Below are positions 49,072 to 59,177 of a DNA stretch of 64,000 nt, piece by piece. The stretch is taken from positions 1 to 64,000 of the forward strand of contig NZ_JADMJL010000006.1 in the NCBI RefSeq assembly GCF_018780585.1, written 5' to 3'. Source of the DNA: Methyloversatilis discipulorum (GTDB taxonomy: Bacteria; Pseudomonadota; Gammaproteobacteria; Burkholderiales; Rhodocyclaceae). A program made the position numbers and the translations under genes. Numbering within the stretch: position 1 is the first letter of the stretch; each line of letters begins with the position of its first letter. Under the pieces are notes generated by a model that worked only from the letters and a program-made list of their open reading frames with translations, had not been told where the DNA came from and did no database searches.

Positions 49072-49797
49072 TCAAGGCAGAGCGGTGCGCAGGTCGGCCA
49101 CCGGTTCGACGCCGAAGCGCTCGGACAGCAGGTAGTCGACCAGGCGGCGCGCGCAGTCGGCCGGCGACAGCAGTGCGCCGTCGCGCTGCAGCGCCTCGAA
49201 GCGGGCGCGGTTCGGGAAGTCCGCCAGCGGCGTGGCGCGGATCTGCGCCTGCATCGCTGTGTCGATGACGCCCGGCGCCAGGCTCACGATGCGGGTGCCG
49301 GCCGGGGCGTCGAGCATCGCAGCGCGGGCGTGCTGGTCGAGCGCGGCCTTGGTGGCGCAGTAGATGGACCAGCCGGCATAGGGCGTGTGCGCGGCGCCAC
49401 TCGAAATGTGCACGATGCGCCGGTCGCTCGCGTGCGCAGCGGCGGTGACCAGGGCGTCGGTCAGTGCCAGCGGGGCGGCGACATTGAGCGCCACGGCCTG
49501 CGCGATGGCCGCCGCACCCTGGCGTCCGGCCGGCGCCACCGGACCCAGCGTGCCGGCGTTGTTGATCAGCAGCACGCGGTCGGCGGCGGCAACGAAGCGT
49601 GACAGCGCGTCGCCCGCCAGCCATCGCGCCAGCGCCGCCGCGTCGGCGAGGTCGAGTGCGACCTGCGTGAAGCCGTCGTCGTCGGGCTGCGGCGACCGGC
49701 TGCGTGCGAGCCCGAGCACCGGAATGCCGCGTGCGCGCAGCGTGGCGGCAAGCGCCTCGCCCAGTCCGTGCGTGTGGCCGGTCAGTACTGCCTTCAT
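49072..49797 (-). CDS. Short-chain dehydrogenase/reductase
   Basis: 241 residues. Cofactor motif TGHTHGLGEALA (TGxxxGLG), NNAGTLGP, catalytic Ser in HISSGAAHTPYAGW and YCATK (YxxxK). NADP preference is suggested by the Arg after strand 2 (GLARSRS). Substrate unknown. It converges with ybbP and is divergent from the HD-GYP gene. Confidence 0.9.
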   Translation of the reverse strand: MKAVLTGHTHGLGEALAATLRARGIPVLGLARSRSPQPDDDGFTQVALDLADAAALARWLAGDALSRFVAAADRVLLINNAGTLGPVAPAGRQGAAAIAQAVALNVAAPLALTDALVTAAAHASDRRIVHISSGAAHTPYAGWSIYCATKAALDQHARAAMLDAPAGTRIVSLAPGVIDTAMQAQIRATPLADFPNRARFEALQRDGALLSPADCARRLVDYLLSERFGVEPVADLRTALP

Positions 49798-49947
49798 CGT
49801 CTTTTCCTCGTCGTCTCATGCGCCGCAAAGCCGCGTCGGCACACTGTTTTGCTGTCGGCCGCATAGGGGCGGAGTAAGATCATCGACAGAACTGGCGCGG
49901 GCGTCCGACCGGTGCCTGCGCTCCGGATACAACACGGGAGACACCCA

Positions 49948-51090
49948 GTGAACCCACACCAGGGCGCGGCGACCACCCCGCAGAAGACCCTGCTTCTGGT
50001 CGATGACACGCCGGAAAATCTGACCGTACTCGGCGAAATCCTGATGCCTCACTACCGTGTCCGCGTCGCCAGTTCAGGTGCACGTGCGCTGGCGGCCGCG
50101 ACCAGCGATCCGCGGCCGGATCTGGTGCTGCTCGACGTGATGATGCCGGAGATGGACGGTTACGAGGTGATCAGCCGTCTGCGCGCAGATGCGCGCACGC
50201 GCGAACTGCCTGTCATCTTTGTCACCGCGCTCGACAGCACCGAAGACGAAGCACACGGACTGGAGCTGGGCGCCGTCGACTACATCACCAAGCCGGTGCG
50301 TCCGGCCATCGTGCTGGCCCGCGTGCGCGGGCAACTCGAACTGAAAGAGGCGCGCGATCGCATGCGCGATCAGAACGCCTGGCTGGAAGCCGAGATCGCC
50401 CGCCGCATGCGGCAGAACCAGGTGGTGCAGGACGTGAGCATGCGCGCGCTCGCCAGCATCGCCGAGGCGCGCGACGACGAGACCGGCAATCACATCCTGC
50501 GCACGCAGGCCTATGTGAATGTGCTGGCACGGGCGCTGGCGACGACGCCGCGCTACGCTGGCGAGCTGACGCCGGCGCGGGTCGAAACCTATACGAAGGC
50601 GGCGCCGCTGCACGACATCGGCAAGGTGGCGATTCCCGATCACATCCTGCACAAGCCGGGCAAGCACACGCCCGACGAGTGGGAAATCATGAAGACCCAC
50701 GCCCGGCAGGGATCGGATGCGATCTGGCGCGCCATCTGCGACCAGGAGGAGCGCGAAGCGCTGGATTTCCTCTACATCGCGATGGACATCGCGCACTACC
50801 ACCACGAGAAGTGGGACGGCAGCGGCTACCCGGAAGGTCTGGCCGGCGAGGCCATTCCGCTGCCGGCGCGCCTGATGGCGCTGGCCGACGTGTTCGACGC
50901 GCTGATCAGCAAGCGCGCCTACAAGCCGGCCTTTCCGCTCGATCGGGCGACCGCCATCATCACCGAGGGGCGTGGCCGGCATTTCGATCCGGACGTCGTT
51001 GACGCCTACCTCGCACATCTCGACGAGTTCGCGGCCATTGCCGCGCGCTACGCCGACCTGGCCGAGCAGACCCCGAACGCACCCGCCTGA
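49948..51090 (+). CDS. Response regulator with HD-GYP phosphodiesterase domain
   Basis: A 380-residue cytosolic protein. The receiver domain (about 15-135) has LLVDDTPEN, phospho-acceptor Asp in LVLLDVMMPEMDG, and TKPVRP. A coiled-coil linker follows, then an HD-GYP domain (about 165-370) with HDIGKVAIPDHIL and HYHHEKWDGSGYPEGLAG. It degrades cyclic di-GMP under control of phosphorylation. The GTG at 49948 has GGGAG 7 bases upstream. The hybrid kinase gene begins 9 bases after its stop and is the likely partner. Confidence 0.94.
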   Translation: MNPHQGAATTPQKTLLLVDDTPENLTVLGEILMPHYRVRVASSGARALAAATSDPRPDLVLLDVMMPEMDGYEVISRLRADARTRELPVIFVTALDSTEDEAHGLELGAVDYITKPVRPAIVLARVRGQLELKEARDRMRDQNAWLEAEIARRMRQNQVVQDVSMRALASIAEARDDETGNHILRTQAYVNVLARALATTPRYAGELTPARVETYTKAAPLHDIGKVAIPDHILHKPGKHTPDEWEIMKTHARQGSDAIWRAICDQEEREALDFLYIAMDIAHYHHEKWDGSGYPEGLAGEAIPLPARLMALADVFDALISKRAYKPAFPLDRATAIITEGRGRHFDPDVVDAYLAHLDEFAAIAARYADLAEQTPNAPA

Positions 51091-51099
51091 GTCGCGCCG

Positions 51100-54000
51100 A
51101 TGATGACGTCCATACCGAGCCTTGCTGCCGCTCGCCTGATGCGGTCGGCCACCGCTGCCGTCTGTCTCCTCAGTTTCGCCACACCGGCTCTGGCGCAGCA
51201 CGTGCCCGCCGACTCGCTGCCCGAACTGTGGCGCGATCACCACGTGCTGTTGCTGGTGCTCGGCTTCAGTCTGGCGCTGGTGTGCGCGCTGCTGCTGGCG
51301 CAGCGGCGGCACGCCCGACGCCTGAGTCGCGCGCAGGCGCTCGCCGATCGCCACGCTGCGGCGCTGGAGCAGGAGCGCAGCCGTCTGCGCATGTTGCTGA
51401 ACGCGATTCCCGATCTTGTCTGGCTGAAGGATGCCGACGGCACTTTTCGCTTCTGCAATCCGCGTTTCGAGCAGCTGCTCGGCGTGCCCGAAGCGCAGCT
51501 GATCGGACACACCGATTACGACTTCGTCGAGCGCGAACTGGCCGACTTCTTCCGTGCGCACGACCGCGCGGCGATCGCCGCCGGCCGACCGCTGATCAAC
51601 GAGGAGTGGCTTACCTTCCGCGTCGGTGGTCAGCAGGGCCTATACCAGACCACGAAGACGGCGGTCACCGACAGCGCCGGACAGCTGGTCGGCGTACTCG
51701 GCGTGGCGCGCGAGGTCACCTTGATGCGCGAAATCGAGCAGGCGCTGGCCGAACGGGTGAAGGAACAGCGTTGCCTGTACGCGGTGTTCCGCGCCACCGA
51801 GGACCTGCGCCGGCCGCTGCCCGACATGCTGCGCGAGGTGGCGGGTCTGTTGTCTGGCGGCTTCATGCATGTGGGCGAGGCTGAGGCCGCCATCGAGCTC
51901 GACGGCGAAACGGTCGCCACGTCCGGTTTCGACCGGGCGGTGCAGTCCATCCATGCGCGGCTGGTGCTGCGTGGCGAAGTGCGCGGACGGATATGCGTCG
52001 CTTACCGAAGCGAAATGCCTGTGCGTGACGAGGGGCCCTTCCTGCTCGAAGAGCGCATGCTGCTGGAGGCGCTGGCCGACCGCATCGTCAGCGTCATCGC
52101 CCGGCGCGAGGACGAAGCGCGCGCGACGCAGCGCGAGGACATCTACCGCGCCATCGTCGCGCAGGCCTCCGATTCGATCACGCTGATCGATGCCGAAACG
52201 CTGGCCTTCGTCGAGTTCAACGATGCGGCCTGCACCGGTCTGGGCTACACGCGCGAGGAGTTCGCGTTGCTGACGCTGGCCGACATCAATGCCGACCTCG
52301 ACCCCGATGCGGTGCGGGCGAAGATGCGCGACGTGGTTGCGCGCGGCGGCGCGCAGTTCGACACGCGCCGCCGGCGCCGCGACGGCTCGGTTACTGACGT
52401 TCGGGTCAGCGTGCAGCCGGTGAAGGTGCAGGGACGGGTCTACGTATCGGACATCTGGTGGGACGTGACCGAGCGCTCCAAGGTGCAGGCCCAGCTCGAC
52501 CGCGAGCGGCAGCGGCTGCAGGACATCATCGACGGCACCCACGCCGGTACCTGGGAATGGAACCTGCAGACCGGCGAAGCGGTGTTCAACGAGCGCTGGG
52601 CGGGCATGTTCGGCTACGCGCTGGCCGATCTGCAGCCCTTCACCGTCGACACCTGGGCGCGCTTTGTCCATCCGGACGACCTGCGGCAGGCCAACGAAGC
52701 ACTGGAACGGCATCTGGCCGGCGAAACCGACTATTACGAGTGCGACGTCCGGATGCGCCATCGCGACGGCCACTGGGTGTGGATCGCCGACCGCGGGCGG
52801 GTGACGCAGCGCACGCCGGACGGGCGCCCGCTGCTGATCCGTGGCACCCATATCGACATCACCGAGCGCAGACAGTCGGAAGAACGCCTGCGCGAGAGCG
52901 AGGCGCGTTTCCGCAAGCTGTTCGAGGACACGCGCGAGGCGGTGGCGCTGATGGAGGACGGGCGCTTCATCGACGTCAATCGTGCCGCCCTGGAAATGCT
53001 CCGCATGGAGGATGCGACGCAGCTGGTCGGGCACTCGCCGGTCGATGTCGCGCCGGAGTTCCAGTCCGACGGCACGCGCTCCGCCCAGGCCTTCGAGCAG
53101 ATCATGCGCAGGCTGGGCGAGGGCGGCGCGCACCAGTTCGAGTGGCTGATAACGCGGGCCGATGGTGAAGCGCTGGCAACCGAGGTGCTGGCCACCGCGA
53201 TCGAGCACGACGGGCGCGCGCTGCTGCACGTCGTGTTGCGCGACGTGACCGACCGCCGCGAGGCCGAGCGGCGTCTGCGCGAGAGCGAGGAGCGGCACCG
53301 CCTGCTGTCGGAGAACTCGAGCGACGTGATCTGGCTGTACGACCTGCGCGCCGAGCGCTTCGTCTACATCAGTCAGGCGATCGAGCGGCTGCGCGGCTAT
53401 ACCGTCGACGAGGTGCTCGGGCAGAGCATGCAGGACACCATGACGCCGGACAGCTACCGCCGCGTCAGCGAGGCCTTCGCCGTGCGGCTGGCTGCCTTCC
53501 GTGCGGGCGACGAATCGATGCGCACGCAGACGATGGAAATCGAACAGCCCTGTCGCGACGGGCGTGTCGTGATGACCGAGGTGGTGACCACGCTGCGCAC
53601 CAACGCCGACGGGCAGATCACTCTCCTGCAGGGTGTCACCCGCGACATCACGGCCAAGCGGGCGGCCGAGGCCGAGCTCGATGCGCACCGCCACCATCTG
53701 GAGGAACTGGTGCGCAGCCGCACCGCCGAACTGGAACGCGCCCGCATCGACGCCGAGGCGGCGAGCCGCTCGAAGAGCACCTTCCTCGCCAACATGAGCC
53801 ACGAAATCCGCACGCCGATGAACGCCATCATCGGCTTCACCCACCTGCTGCGGCGAGAACTGACGGCGCCGTCACAGCTGGACAAGCTGGAAAAGATCAC
53901 CGCTTCGGCCAAGCACCTGCTCGGCCTCATCAACGACGTGCTCGACCTGTCGAAGATCGAGGCCGACCGCCTGCAACTGGAGGAAGTGCCGTTCAGCGTG

Positions 54001-55503
54001 CTGGCGACGCTGGACCGAGTGCGCAGCATGATGGCGGACCGCATCGCCTCCAGGCGGCTGCTGCTGAAGGAGGAAGTCGATCCGCGGCTGACCGGCCTGT
54101 CGCTGCTCGGCGACCCGATGCGCGTCGGTCAGATACTGATCAACTACCTGAGCAATGCGGTGAAGTTCACCGAGCGCGGCAGCATCACCTTGCGCGTGCA
54201 GGTGCTGGCCGAGCAGCCGACCGCGGTCATGCTGCGTTTCGAAGTCGAGGACACCGGCATCGGCATCGCGCCACAGAAGCAGGCGCAGCTGTTCGAGGCC
54301 TTCGAACAGGCCGAGGCGGCCACGACGCGCAAGTACGGTGGCACCGGACTCGGTCTGGTGATCAGCCGTCGGCTGGCACGGCTGATGGGCGGCGACGTCG
54401 GTGTGAGCAGTGTGCCGGGCGAAGGCAGCACTTTCTGGTTCACCGTGCGCCTGCAGCGCGGCGACGCGGCGCTGCGGCCGGATTCGATCACCCGTCAGCG
54501 TCGCGTGCGTGTTGGCGCGCACGTGCTGCTGGTCGAGGACAACGCGATCAACCAGGAGGTGGCGCGCGAACTGCTCGAAGGCGCCGGACTGATGGTCGAT
54601 GTCGCCGCCGATGGCGCGGAGGCGGTCGACAAGGTGGCCCGCTCGCATTACGACATCGTGCTGATGGACATGCAGATGCCGGTGATGGATGGCGTCGAGG
54701 CGACGCGCCGGATCCGCGCCACCGACGCCGGACGCATGCTGCCCATCCTCGCGATGACCGCCAACGCCTTCGAGGAGGACAGGCGCCGCTGTGAGGAGGT
54801 CGGCATGAACGGTCACCTGGTCAAGCCGGTCGATCCGGAGCGCATGTTCGCCGCGCTGGCACAGTGGATTCCGGAGGGCGAGCATGCGGCCGCGTCGCCG
54901 CTGACGCCGACGGTGCCTGCCGTCATCGATCGCGACGTCGGCGTGCGCGCGCTCGGTGGCGATGCCGCGGGCTACCGCCAGGTGCTGGACATGTTCCTGG
55001 CGAACCACAGCGGCGACGTCGATCGCCTGCGACAGGCGATCAAGGACGGCGACCGGGTGCTCGCCGAGCGCGTTGCGCACACCCTGAAGGGCGTGGCGGC
55101 GACCATCGGTGCGCACGCATTGCGCGACCGCGCGCTTGCACTCGAACAGGCGCTGCATGCCGGCACCCCGGTGCAGACCATCGCCGACGACATCGCCGCC
55201 TGCGCGGTGCAGATAGGTGCGGTGTGCGACGAGATACGCGCGCTACCCCGCGCCGAGGCGGATGCAGTCGGCCTGCCGACCGCGCGCGTGCGCAGTCTGG
55301 TCAGCCAGCTCTGCCTGCTGCTTGAACACGACGACATGAAATCCGGCGCCATCTGGCGCGAACTCAAGCCGGCACTGGTGGCGCAGTTCGGCGAGGCGGC
55401 GGTGCATCCGCTGACCCGCCTGATCGAGGCTTTCGAGTTTCCCGAGGCGCTGACCATCCTGCGCGCCTTCGTGTCGGTGCACCCGGAACTGCGCGAGGAC
55501 TGA
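51100..55503 (+). CDS. Hybrid sensor histidine kinase: signal peptide/TM, GAF-like, five PAS, HisKA, HATPase, REC, HPt
   Basis: 1467 residues. A signal sequence (about 1-33) and one membrane helix (about 48-68), then PAS1 (about 95-215), a GAF-like region (about 225-340), PAS2 (345-470), PAS3 (480-600), PAS4 (605-725) and PAS5 (735-865). HisKA has NMSHEIRTPMNAIIGF; HATPase has DTGIGIAP and GGTGLGLVISRRLARLMGG. The receiver has LMDMQMPVMDG, and an HPt domain follows (AHTLKGVAATIGAHAL). The last 80 residues are unassigned. The full phosphorelay chain could pass phosphate to the HD-GYP regulator encoded just upstream (inference). Confidence 0.93.
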   Translation: MMTSIPSLAAARLMRSATAAVCLLSFATPALAQHVPADSLPELWRDHHVLLLVLGFSLALVCALLLAQRRHARRLSRAQALADRHAAALEQERSRLRMLLNAIPDLVWLKDADGTFRFCNPRFEQLLGVPEAQLIGHTDYDFVERELADFFRAHDRAAIAAGRPLINEEWLTFRVGGQQGLYQTTKTAVTDSAGQLVGVLGVAREVTLMREIEQALAERVKEQRCLYAVFRATEDLRRPLPDMLREVAGLLSGGFMHVGEAEAAIELDGETVATSGFDRAVQSIHARLVLRGEVRGRICVAYRSEMPVRDEGPFLLEERMLLEALADRIVSVIARREDEARATQREDIYRAIVAQASDSITLIDAETLAFVEFNDAACTGLGYTREEFALLTLADINADLDPDAVRAKMRDVVARGGAQFDTRRRRRDGSVTDVRVSVQPVKVQGRVYVSDIWWDVTERSKVQAQLDRERQRLQDIIDGTHAGTWEWNLQTGEAVFNERWAGMFGYALADLQPFTVDTWARFVHPDDLRQANEALERHLAGETDYYECDVRMRHRDGHWVWIADRGRVTQRTPDGRPLLIRGTHIDITERRQSEERLRESEARFRKLFEDTREAVALMEDGRFIDVNRAALEMLRMEDATQLVGHSPVDVAPEFQSDGTRSAQAFEQIMRRLGEGGAHQFEWLITRADGEALATEVLATAIEHDGRALLHVVLRDVTDRREAERRLRESEERHRLLSENSSDVIWLYDLRAERFVYISQAIERLRGYTVDEVLGQSMQDTMTPDSYRRVSEAFAVRLAAFRAGDESMRTQTMEIEQPCRDGRVVMTEVVTTLRTNADGQITLLQGVTRDITAKRAAEAELDAHRHHLEELVRSRTAELERARIDAEAASRSKSTFLANMSHEIRTPMNAIIGFTHLLRRELTAPSQLDKLEKITASAKHLLGLINDVLDLSKIEADRLQLEEVPFSVLATLDRVRSMMADRIASRRLLLKEEVDPRLTGLSLLGDPMRVGQILINYLSNAVKFTERGSITLRVQVLAEQPTAVMLRFEVEDTGIGIAPQKQAQLFEAFEQAEAATTRKYGGTGLGLVISRRLARLMGGDVGVSSVPGEGSTFWFTVRLQRGDAALRPDSITRQRRVRVGAHVLLVEDNAINQEVARELLEGAGLMVDVAADGAEAVDKVARSHYDIVLMDMQMPVMDGVEATRRIRATDAGRMLPILAMTANAFEEDRRRCEEVGMNGHLVKPVDPERMFAALAQWIPEGEHAAASPLTPTVPAVIDRDVGVRALGGDAAGYRQVLDMFLANHSGDVDRLRQAIKDGDRVLAERVAHTLKGVAATIGAHALRDRALALEQALHAGTPVQTIADDIAACAVQIGAVCDEIRALPRAEADAVGLPTARVRSLVSQLCLLLEHDDMKSGAIWRELKPALVAQFGEAAVHPLTRLIEAFEFPEALTILRAFVSVHPELRED

Positions 55504-55512
55504 GGCGCGGGC

Positions 55513-55542
55513 GCACCGGCAACGAAAGGTGCGAGCCGGTGC
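55513..55542. terminator. Inverted repeat between convergent kinase gene and lipA
   Basis: GCACCGGC, a 14-base loop, GCCGGTGC: a perfect 8-base stem filling most of the 46-base gap between the two stop codons. It has no T-tract on either side. It is placed as a bidirectional terminator would be. Confidence 0.4.
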
Positions 55543-55549
55543 AGCCGGG

Positions 55550-56503
55550 TCAGGCGACGCCGGCGGCGTGTGCCTGGCGGTCGGCGTGGTAGCTGGAGCG
55601 CACCAGCGGGCCGCAGGCGGCGTGGCTGAAGCCCATCGCCGTCGCTTCGCGCTCGAACATCGCGAAGGTGTCCGGATGCACGTAGCGCAGCACCGGCAGA
55701 TGACCGCCCGACGGCTGCAGGTACTGACCCAGCGTCAGCATCTGCACGTCGTGCGCGCGCATGTCGCGCATCACGTCGAGGATTTCGTCGTCGGTTTCGC
55801 CCAGCCCCAGCATCAGTCCGCTCTTGGTCGGTATTTCGGGGTGGCGGGCGCGGAACTGGCGCAGCAGGTCGAGCGAATGCGCATAGTCGGAGCCCGGGCG
55901 CGCCATCCTGTACAGCCGCGGCACGGTTTCCAGGTTGTGGTTCATCACGTCCGGCGGCGCGGCGTCGAGGATGGACAGCGCGATGTCGAGGCGGCCGCGG
56001 AAGTCCGGCACCAGCACCTCGATCTGTGTGCGCGGCGAGTGCTCGCGCACGGCGCGTATGCAGTCGACGAAGTGCTGGGCGCCGCCGTCGCGCAGGTCGT
56101 CGCGGTCCACGCTGGTGATCACCACGTAGTTCAGCTTCAGCGCGGCGATGGTCTTCGCCAGCTTTTCCGGCTCGCCGGCATCCAGCGGGTCGGGGCGGCC
56201 ATGGCCGACGTCGCAGAAGGGACAGCGGCGGGTGCACTTGTCGCCCATGATCATGAAGGTGGCGGTGCCGCCGCCGAAGCACTCGCCGATGTTCGGACAG
56301 CTCGCCTCCTCGCACACCGTGTGCAGACCGCTGTCGCGCAGGATCTGCTTGATCTCGCCGAAGCGGCTGTCAGGGCGCGCCGCGCGCACGCGTATCCAGT
56401 CCGGCTTGCGCAGGGTTTCGGCCGGCACCACCTTGATCGGGATGCGGGCGGTTTTCGATGACCCCTTCTGTTTTTCGGTCGGGTCGTAGGCGGTGTCGCT
56501 CAT
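55550..56503 (-). CDS. lipA: Lipoyl synthase
   Basis: A 317-residue radical-SAM enzyme inserting two sulfurs into protein-bound octanoate. The auxiliary cluster motif is [13 protein letters not shown] and the radical-SAM motif [13 protein letters not shown]; the C-terminal RSSYHA segment supplies the serine ligand. It lies 13 bases after lipB. Confidence 0.98.
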   Translation of the reverse strand: MSDTAYDPTEKQKGSSKTARIPIKVVPAETLRKPDWIRVRAARPDSRFGEIKQILRDSGLHTVCEEASCPNIGECFGGGTATFMIMGDKCTRRCPFCDVGHGRPDPLDAGEPEKLAKTIAALKLNYVVITSVDRDDLRDGGAQHFVDCIRAVREHSPRTQIEVLVPDFRGRLDIALSILDAAPPDVMNHNLETVPRLYRMARPGSDYAHSLDLLRQFRARHPEIPTKSGLMLGLGETDDEILDVMRDMRAHDVQMLTLGQYLQPSGGHLPVLRYVHPDTFAMFEREATAMGFSHAACGPLVRSSYHADRQAHAAGVA

Positions 56504-56516
56504 GGCTGCTGTTTAC

Positions 56517-57137
56517 CTATTCATAGAGGGCGCGCTGTAGCGCGCCGGTCAGTTGCAGGCAGATCGCCTCCGGTGGGAGGTCGATGCCCAGATCGCGCGT
56601 CTGTGTGACGCGCAGCCCACTGTAACCGCAGGGGTTGATCGCGGTAAACGGTGTCAGGTCCATGTCCACGTTCAGCGAAACGCCGTGGTAGGTGCGGCCG
56701 TTGCGGATGCGCAGGCCCAGTGCGGAAATCTTGGCTTCGTCGTCGCCCGTGCCGACGTAGACGCCGGGTGCGCCGGGGCGTCGCTGCGCGCCGACGCCGT
56801 GCACCGCCAGCAGATCGATCACCGCCTGTTCGATGCGGTTCACCACCTCGCGCACGCCGAGGCCGGCGCGCTTGAGGTCGATCAGGGTGTAGATGACGAC
56901 CTGGCCCGGGCCGTGATAGGTCACCTGGCCGCCGCGGTCGCTGTCGACCACCGGCACGCCGACGTCGCGCAGCAGGTGTTCGCGCTTGCCGGCCAGCCCC
57001 AGCGTGAATACCGGCGGGTGCTCGACCTGCCAGAACTCGTCCGCCGTGTCGGCAGCGCGCGCCGCGGTGAAGGCCTGCATGTCCCGCCACACCGGCGTGT
57101 AGTCCACCCGGCCGAGCGCGCGGACGAGGGCGGTCAC
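56517..57137 (-). CDS. lipB: Octanoyl-ACP:protein octanoyltransferase
   Basis: 206 residues. The conserved blocks are [44 protein letters not shown] (catalytic Lys) and NPCGYSG (catalytic Cys). It transfers octanoyl from ACP to E2 and GcvH proteins. The start is GTG, overlapping the stop of the YbeD gene by 4 bases (GTGA). Confidence 0.97.
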   Translation of the reverse strand: MTALVRALGRVDYTPVWRDMQAFTAARAADTADEFWQVEHPPVFTLGLAGKREHLLRDVGVPVVDSDRGGQVTYHGPGQVVIYTLIDLKRAGLGVREVVNRIEQAVIDLLAVHGVGAQRRPGAPGVYVGTGDDEAKISALGLRIRNGRTYHGVSLNVDMDLTPFTAINPCGYSGLRVTQTRDLGIDLPPEAICLQLTGALQRALYE

Positions 57138-57418
57138 AGGACGACTTTCACCATCGGATGGCCGCTCAGTTCGCTGTACAGCGCGTCGAGCTGATCCTTC
57201 GAGGTCGCCCGTATCGTCGCGGTCAGACCGATGTAGCGGCCACCGGACGACGGGCGCATGCCCAGCGTCGCCGGGTCGAAGTCGGGCGCGTGGCGCAGCA
57301 CCACCTCGACCACCACCTGGGCGAAGTCGTCGTGGCGCTCGCCCATGATCTTGAGCGGGAAGTCGCACGGAAACTCGAGCAGGGTGTCGGTGCGCGACGG
57401 CTGTGGCTGATCGGCCAT
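57134..57418 (-). CDS. ybeD: DUF493 protein, YbeD-like
   Basis: A 94-residue ACT-like small protein: [36 protein letters not shown] and [33 protein letters not shown]. YbeD sits between dacA and lipB in many proteobacteria; its function is unclear, with a regulatory role suggested by the ACT-like fold. It is translationally coupled to lipB. Confidence 0.95.
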   Translation of the reverse strand: MADQPQPSRTDTLLEFPCDFPLKIMGERHDDFAQVVVEVVLRHAPDFDPATLGMRPSSGGRYIGLTATIRATSKDQLDALYSELSGHPMVKVVL

Positions 57419-57440
57419 CGGTCTGTCCTCGGAAACGCGT

Positions 57441-58577
57441 TCAGAGACCCAGCCAGAGCCGGATCGTGTCCCAGATGCGGCGGAAGAAACCGCCTTCGTC
57501 GATCGCCACCTTGGCCACCAGCGGATACTCGCCGGCCGGCTTGCCGTCGATCGCCACCTTCAGCGTACCGAGCTGCTGGCCGACGGCGATGGGCGCGATC
57601 ACCGGCGTGGTGATGACGATCTCGCGCGTCACCTTGCCGGCCTGGCCGCGCGGCACCGTGACGACGGCGTCCTCGGCCGCGCCGACCTGCACGCTGGCGG
57701 CGGCGCCTTTGTAGACGGCAGGCGTGGCCAGCACTTCCTCGGCGCTGGCGAGACGGGCGTTCTCCCAGGCGTTGAAGCCGTAGTTCAGCAGCGTGGCCGA
57801 CGATTCGATGCGGCCCTTTTCGTTCGGCGCGCCGAGCAGCACCGACACGACACGGCGGTCTTCGCGCTTCGCCGACGACACCAGGCACCAGCCGGCCGCA
57901 TCGGTGTGGCCAGTCTTCATGCCGTCCACGCTGCGGTCCATCGTCAGCAGGCGGTTGCGGTTGCCCTGCTTGATACCGTTGTAGGTGTAGTCCAGCGTCG
58001 AGTACAGCGGGTAGTACTCGGGGAAGTCGTGGATCAGCGCGCGCGCCAGGATGGCCAGGTCGCGTGCCGTCGTGTAGTGACCGTCCTCGGTCAGGCCGGT
58101 CGAGTTGCGGAACTGCGTGCCCGACATGCCCAGACGCTTCGCCTCGGCATTCATCATCTGGGCGAAGGCGGCCTCCGAACCGGCGATCGCCTCGGCCAGT
58201 GCAACGCAGGCGTCATTGCCGGACTGGATGATCATGCCGCGGATCAATTCATCGACGGTGACCGGCTTGTCCGGCGCGATGAACATCTTGGAGCCGCCGG
58301 TCTTCCATGCGGCGACGCTGACCGGCACCGCCTGGTTGGGCTTCAGCTGCCCGTTCTTCAGCGATTTGAAGGTCAGGTAGGCGGTCATCAGCTTGGTCAG
58401 CGAGGCCGGTTCGACCTTGTCGTCCGGGCGCGACTGCGCCAGCACGGCCCCGGATTCGTGGTCGATCAGCAGCCAGGCCTTGGCGTCGGGCTGGGGTGGC
58501 GGGATCAGGTCGGCGGAAGCGGCGAACGGAAGTGCGGCGGACACGAGAAGCGCGGTGCAGCGCAACAGCTTGAGCAT
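57441..58577 (-). CDS. dacA: D-alanyl-D-alanine carboxypeptidase (PBP5/6 type)
   Basis: 378 residues. Signal peptide (about 1-22), the three penicillin-binding motifs (SLTK, SGND, KTG in MKTGHTDAAG), a C-terminal beta domain from about 290, and an amphipathic C-terminal helix (FFRRIWDTIRLWLGL) for membrane attachment. It trims the terminal D-Ala from peptidoglycan stem peptides. It is first gene of the dacA-ybeD-lipB-lipA group; the D-amino-acid transaminase gene often placed after dacA is absent. Confidence 0.95.
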   Translation of the reverse strand: MLKLLRCTALLVSAALPFAASADLIPPPQPDAKAWLLIDHESGAVLAQSRPDDKVEPASLTKLMTAYLTFKSLKNGQLKPNQAVPVSVAAWKTGGSKMFIAPDKPVTVDELIRGMIIQSGNDACVALAEAIAGSEAAFAQMMNAEAKRLGMSGTQFRNSTGLTEDGHYTTARDLAILARALIHDFPEYYPLYSTLDYTYNGIKQGNRNRLLTMDRSVDGMKTGHTDAAGWCLVSSAKREDRRVVSVLLGAPNEKGRIESSATLLNYGFNAWENARLASAEEVLATPAVYKGAAASVQVGAAEDAVVTVPRGQAGKVTREIVITTPVIAPIAVGQQLGTLKVAIDGKPAGEYPLVAKVAIDEGGFFRRIWDTIRLWLGL

Positions 58578-58677
58578 GAAAGTTACCGGTGGTCAGAACA
58601 GCGTGCGCAGTCTACCAAAGCAGGGCCGGCCACCGGCATGGAAGCTGCTTCGTGATGTTTCGTGTTGCACCGCGAGT

Positions 58678-58693
58678 TGAAACAGTGGTTTCA
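58678..58693. promoter_or_regulatory. Candidate operator upstream of the metal-efflux genes
   Basis: TGAAAC-AGTG-GTTTCA: a perfect 6-base inverted repeat with a 4-base spacer, in the 158-base gap between dacA and the small-protein gene. The symmetry suits a dimeric regulator. A convincing sigma-70 pair could not be placed around it. Confidence 0.35.
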
Positions 58694-58735
58694 TGAAAGG
58701 GAACTTAAATTCCGTGCCGTGCGTCCGAACGCCTC

Positions 58736-59059
58736 ATGAGTTCCGCCAGAGCCTTCCTGTTGATCGGTGTCCTGCTGTTTGCGCTGTCTGCCCTGTGGGC
58801 CGGGCAGCGTGCGCTCGCCGATGCACCGGAACAGTGCGTGAGCTGTGCGTCCTTCGAATTCCCCGATGCCACGCCGACCGACGTCTACGGTGCCTTGATG
58901 CACCGTCTCGATCTGGCCGGCGATCCGCCGGACCCATTCGTCGCCGAAGTGCCGCAGCGCGCGCGCAGCCAGGCACGCCCCGAACAGATCGCCTCCGCCC
59001 TCGTCCTGCAGGACCCCGAGCCCGACCGGGTTCCGTTGCGCCCGCCCAGGCTGGGCTGA
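58736..59059 (+). CDS. Small membrane-anchored or secreted protein, unknown
   Basis: 107 residues: an N-terminal hydrophobic segment (about 6-24, AFLLIGVLLFALSALWAGQRALA), a CVSC motif at about 34-37, then a Pro/Asp/Arg-rich tail without obvious fold. I do not recognise it. It is co-oriented with the RND efflux genes, 118 bases before the first. A periplasmic metal-related accessory role is a guess from place and the cysteine pair. There is no Shine-Dalgarno before the ATG. The hydrophobic start is the main sign that this frame is real. Confidence 0.55.
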   Translation: MSSARAFLLIGVLLFALSALWAGQRALADAPEQCVSCASFEFPDATPTDVYGALMHRLDLAGDPPDPFVAEVPQRARSQARPEQIASALVLQDPEPDRVPLRPPRLG

Positions 59060-59177
59060 GGCGCGGCTGCCCGCCATCGCGGGCGCCGTCCATATCCGTT
59101 TCTTCACGACCTGCGCGGCATGCCGTGCGCGCAGGCGTGTTCGCCTGTTTCATCGTTCCCGTCAGGGCATCAGACTC

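Noticed and set aside
51640..53844. A 734-codon minus-strand open frame inside the hybrid kinase gene
   Set aside because: Antisense shadow. The plus-strand PAS and kinase domains are clear throughout.
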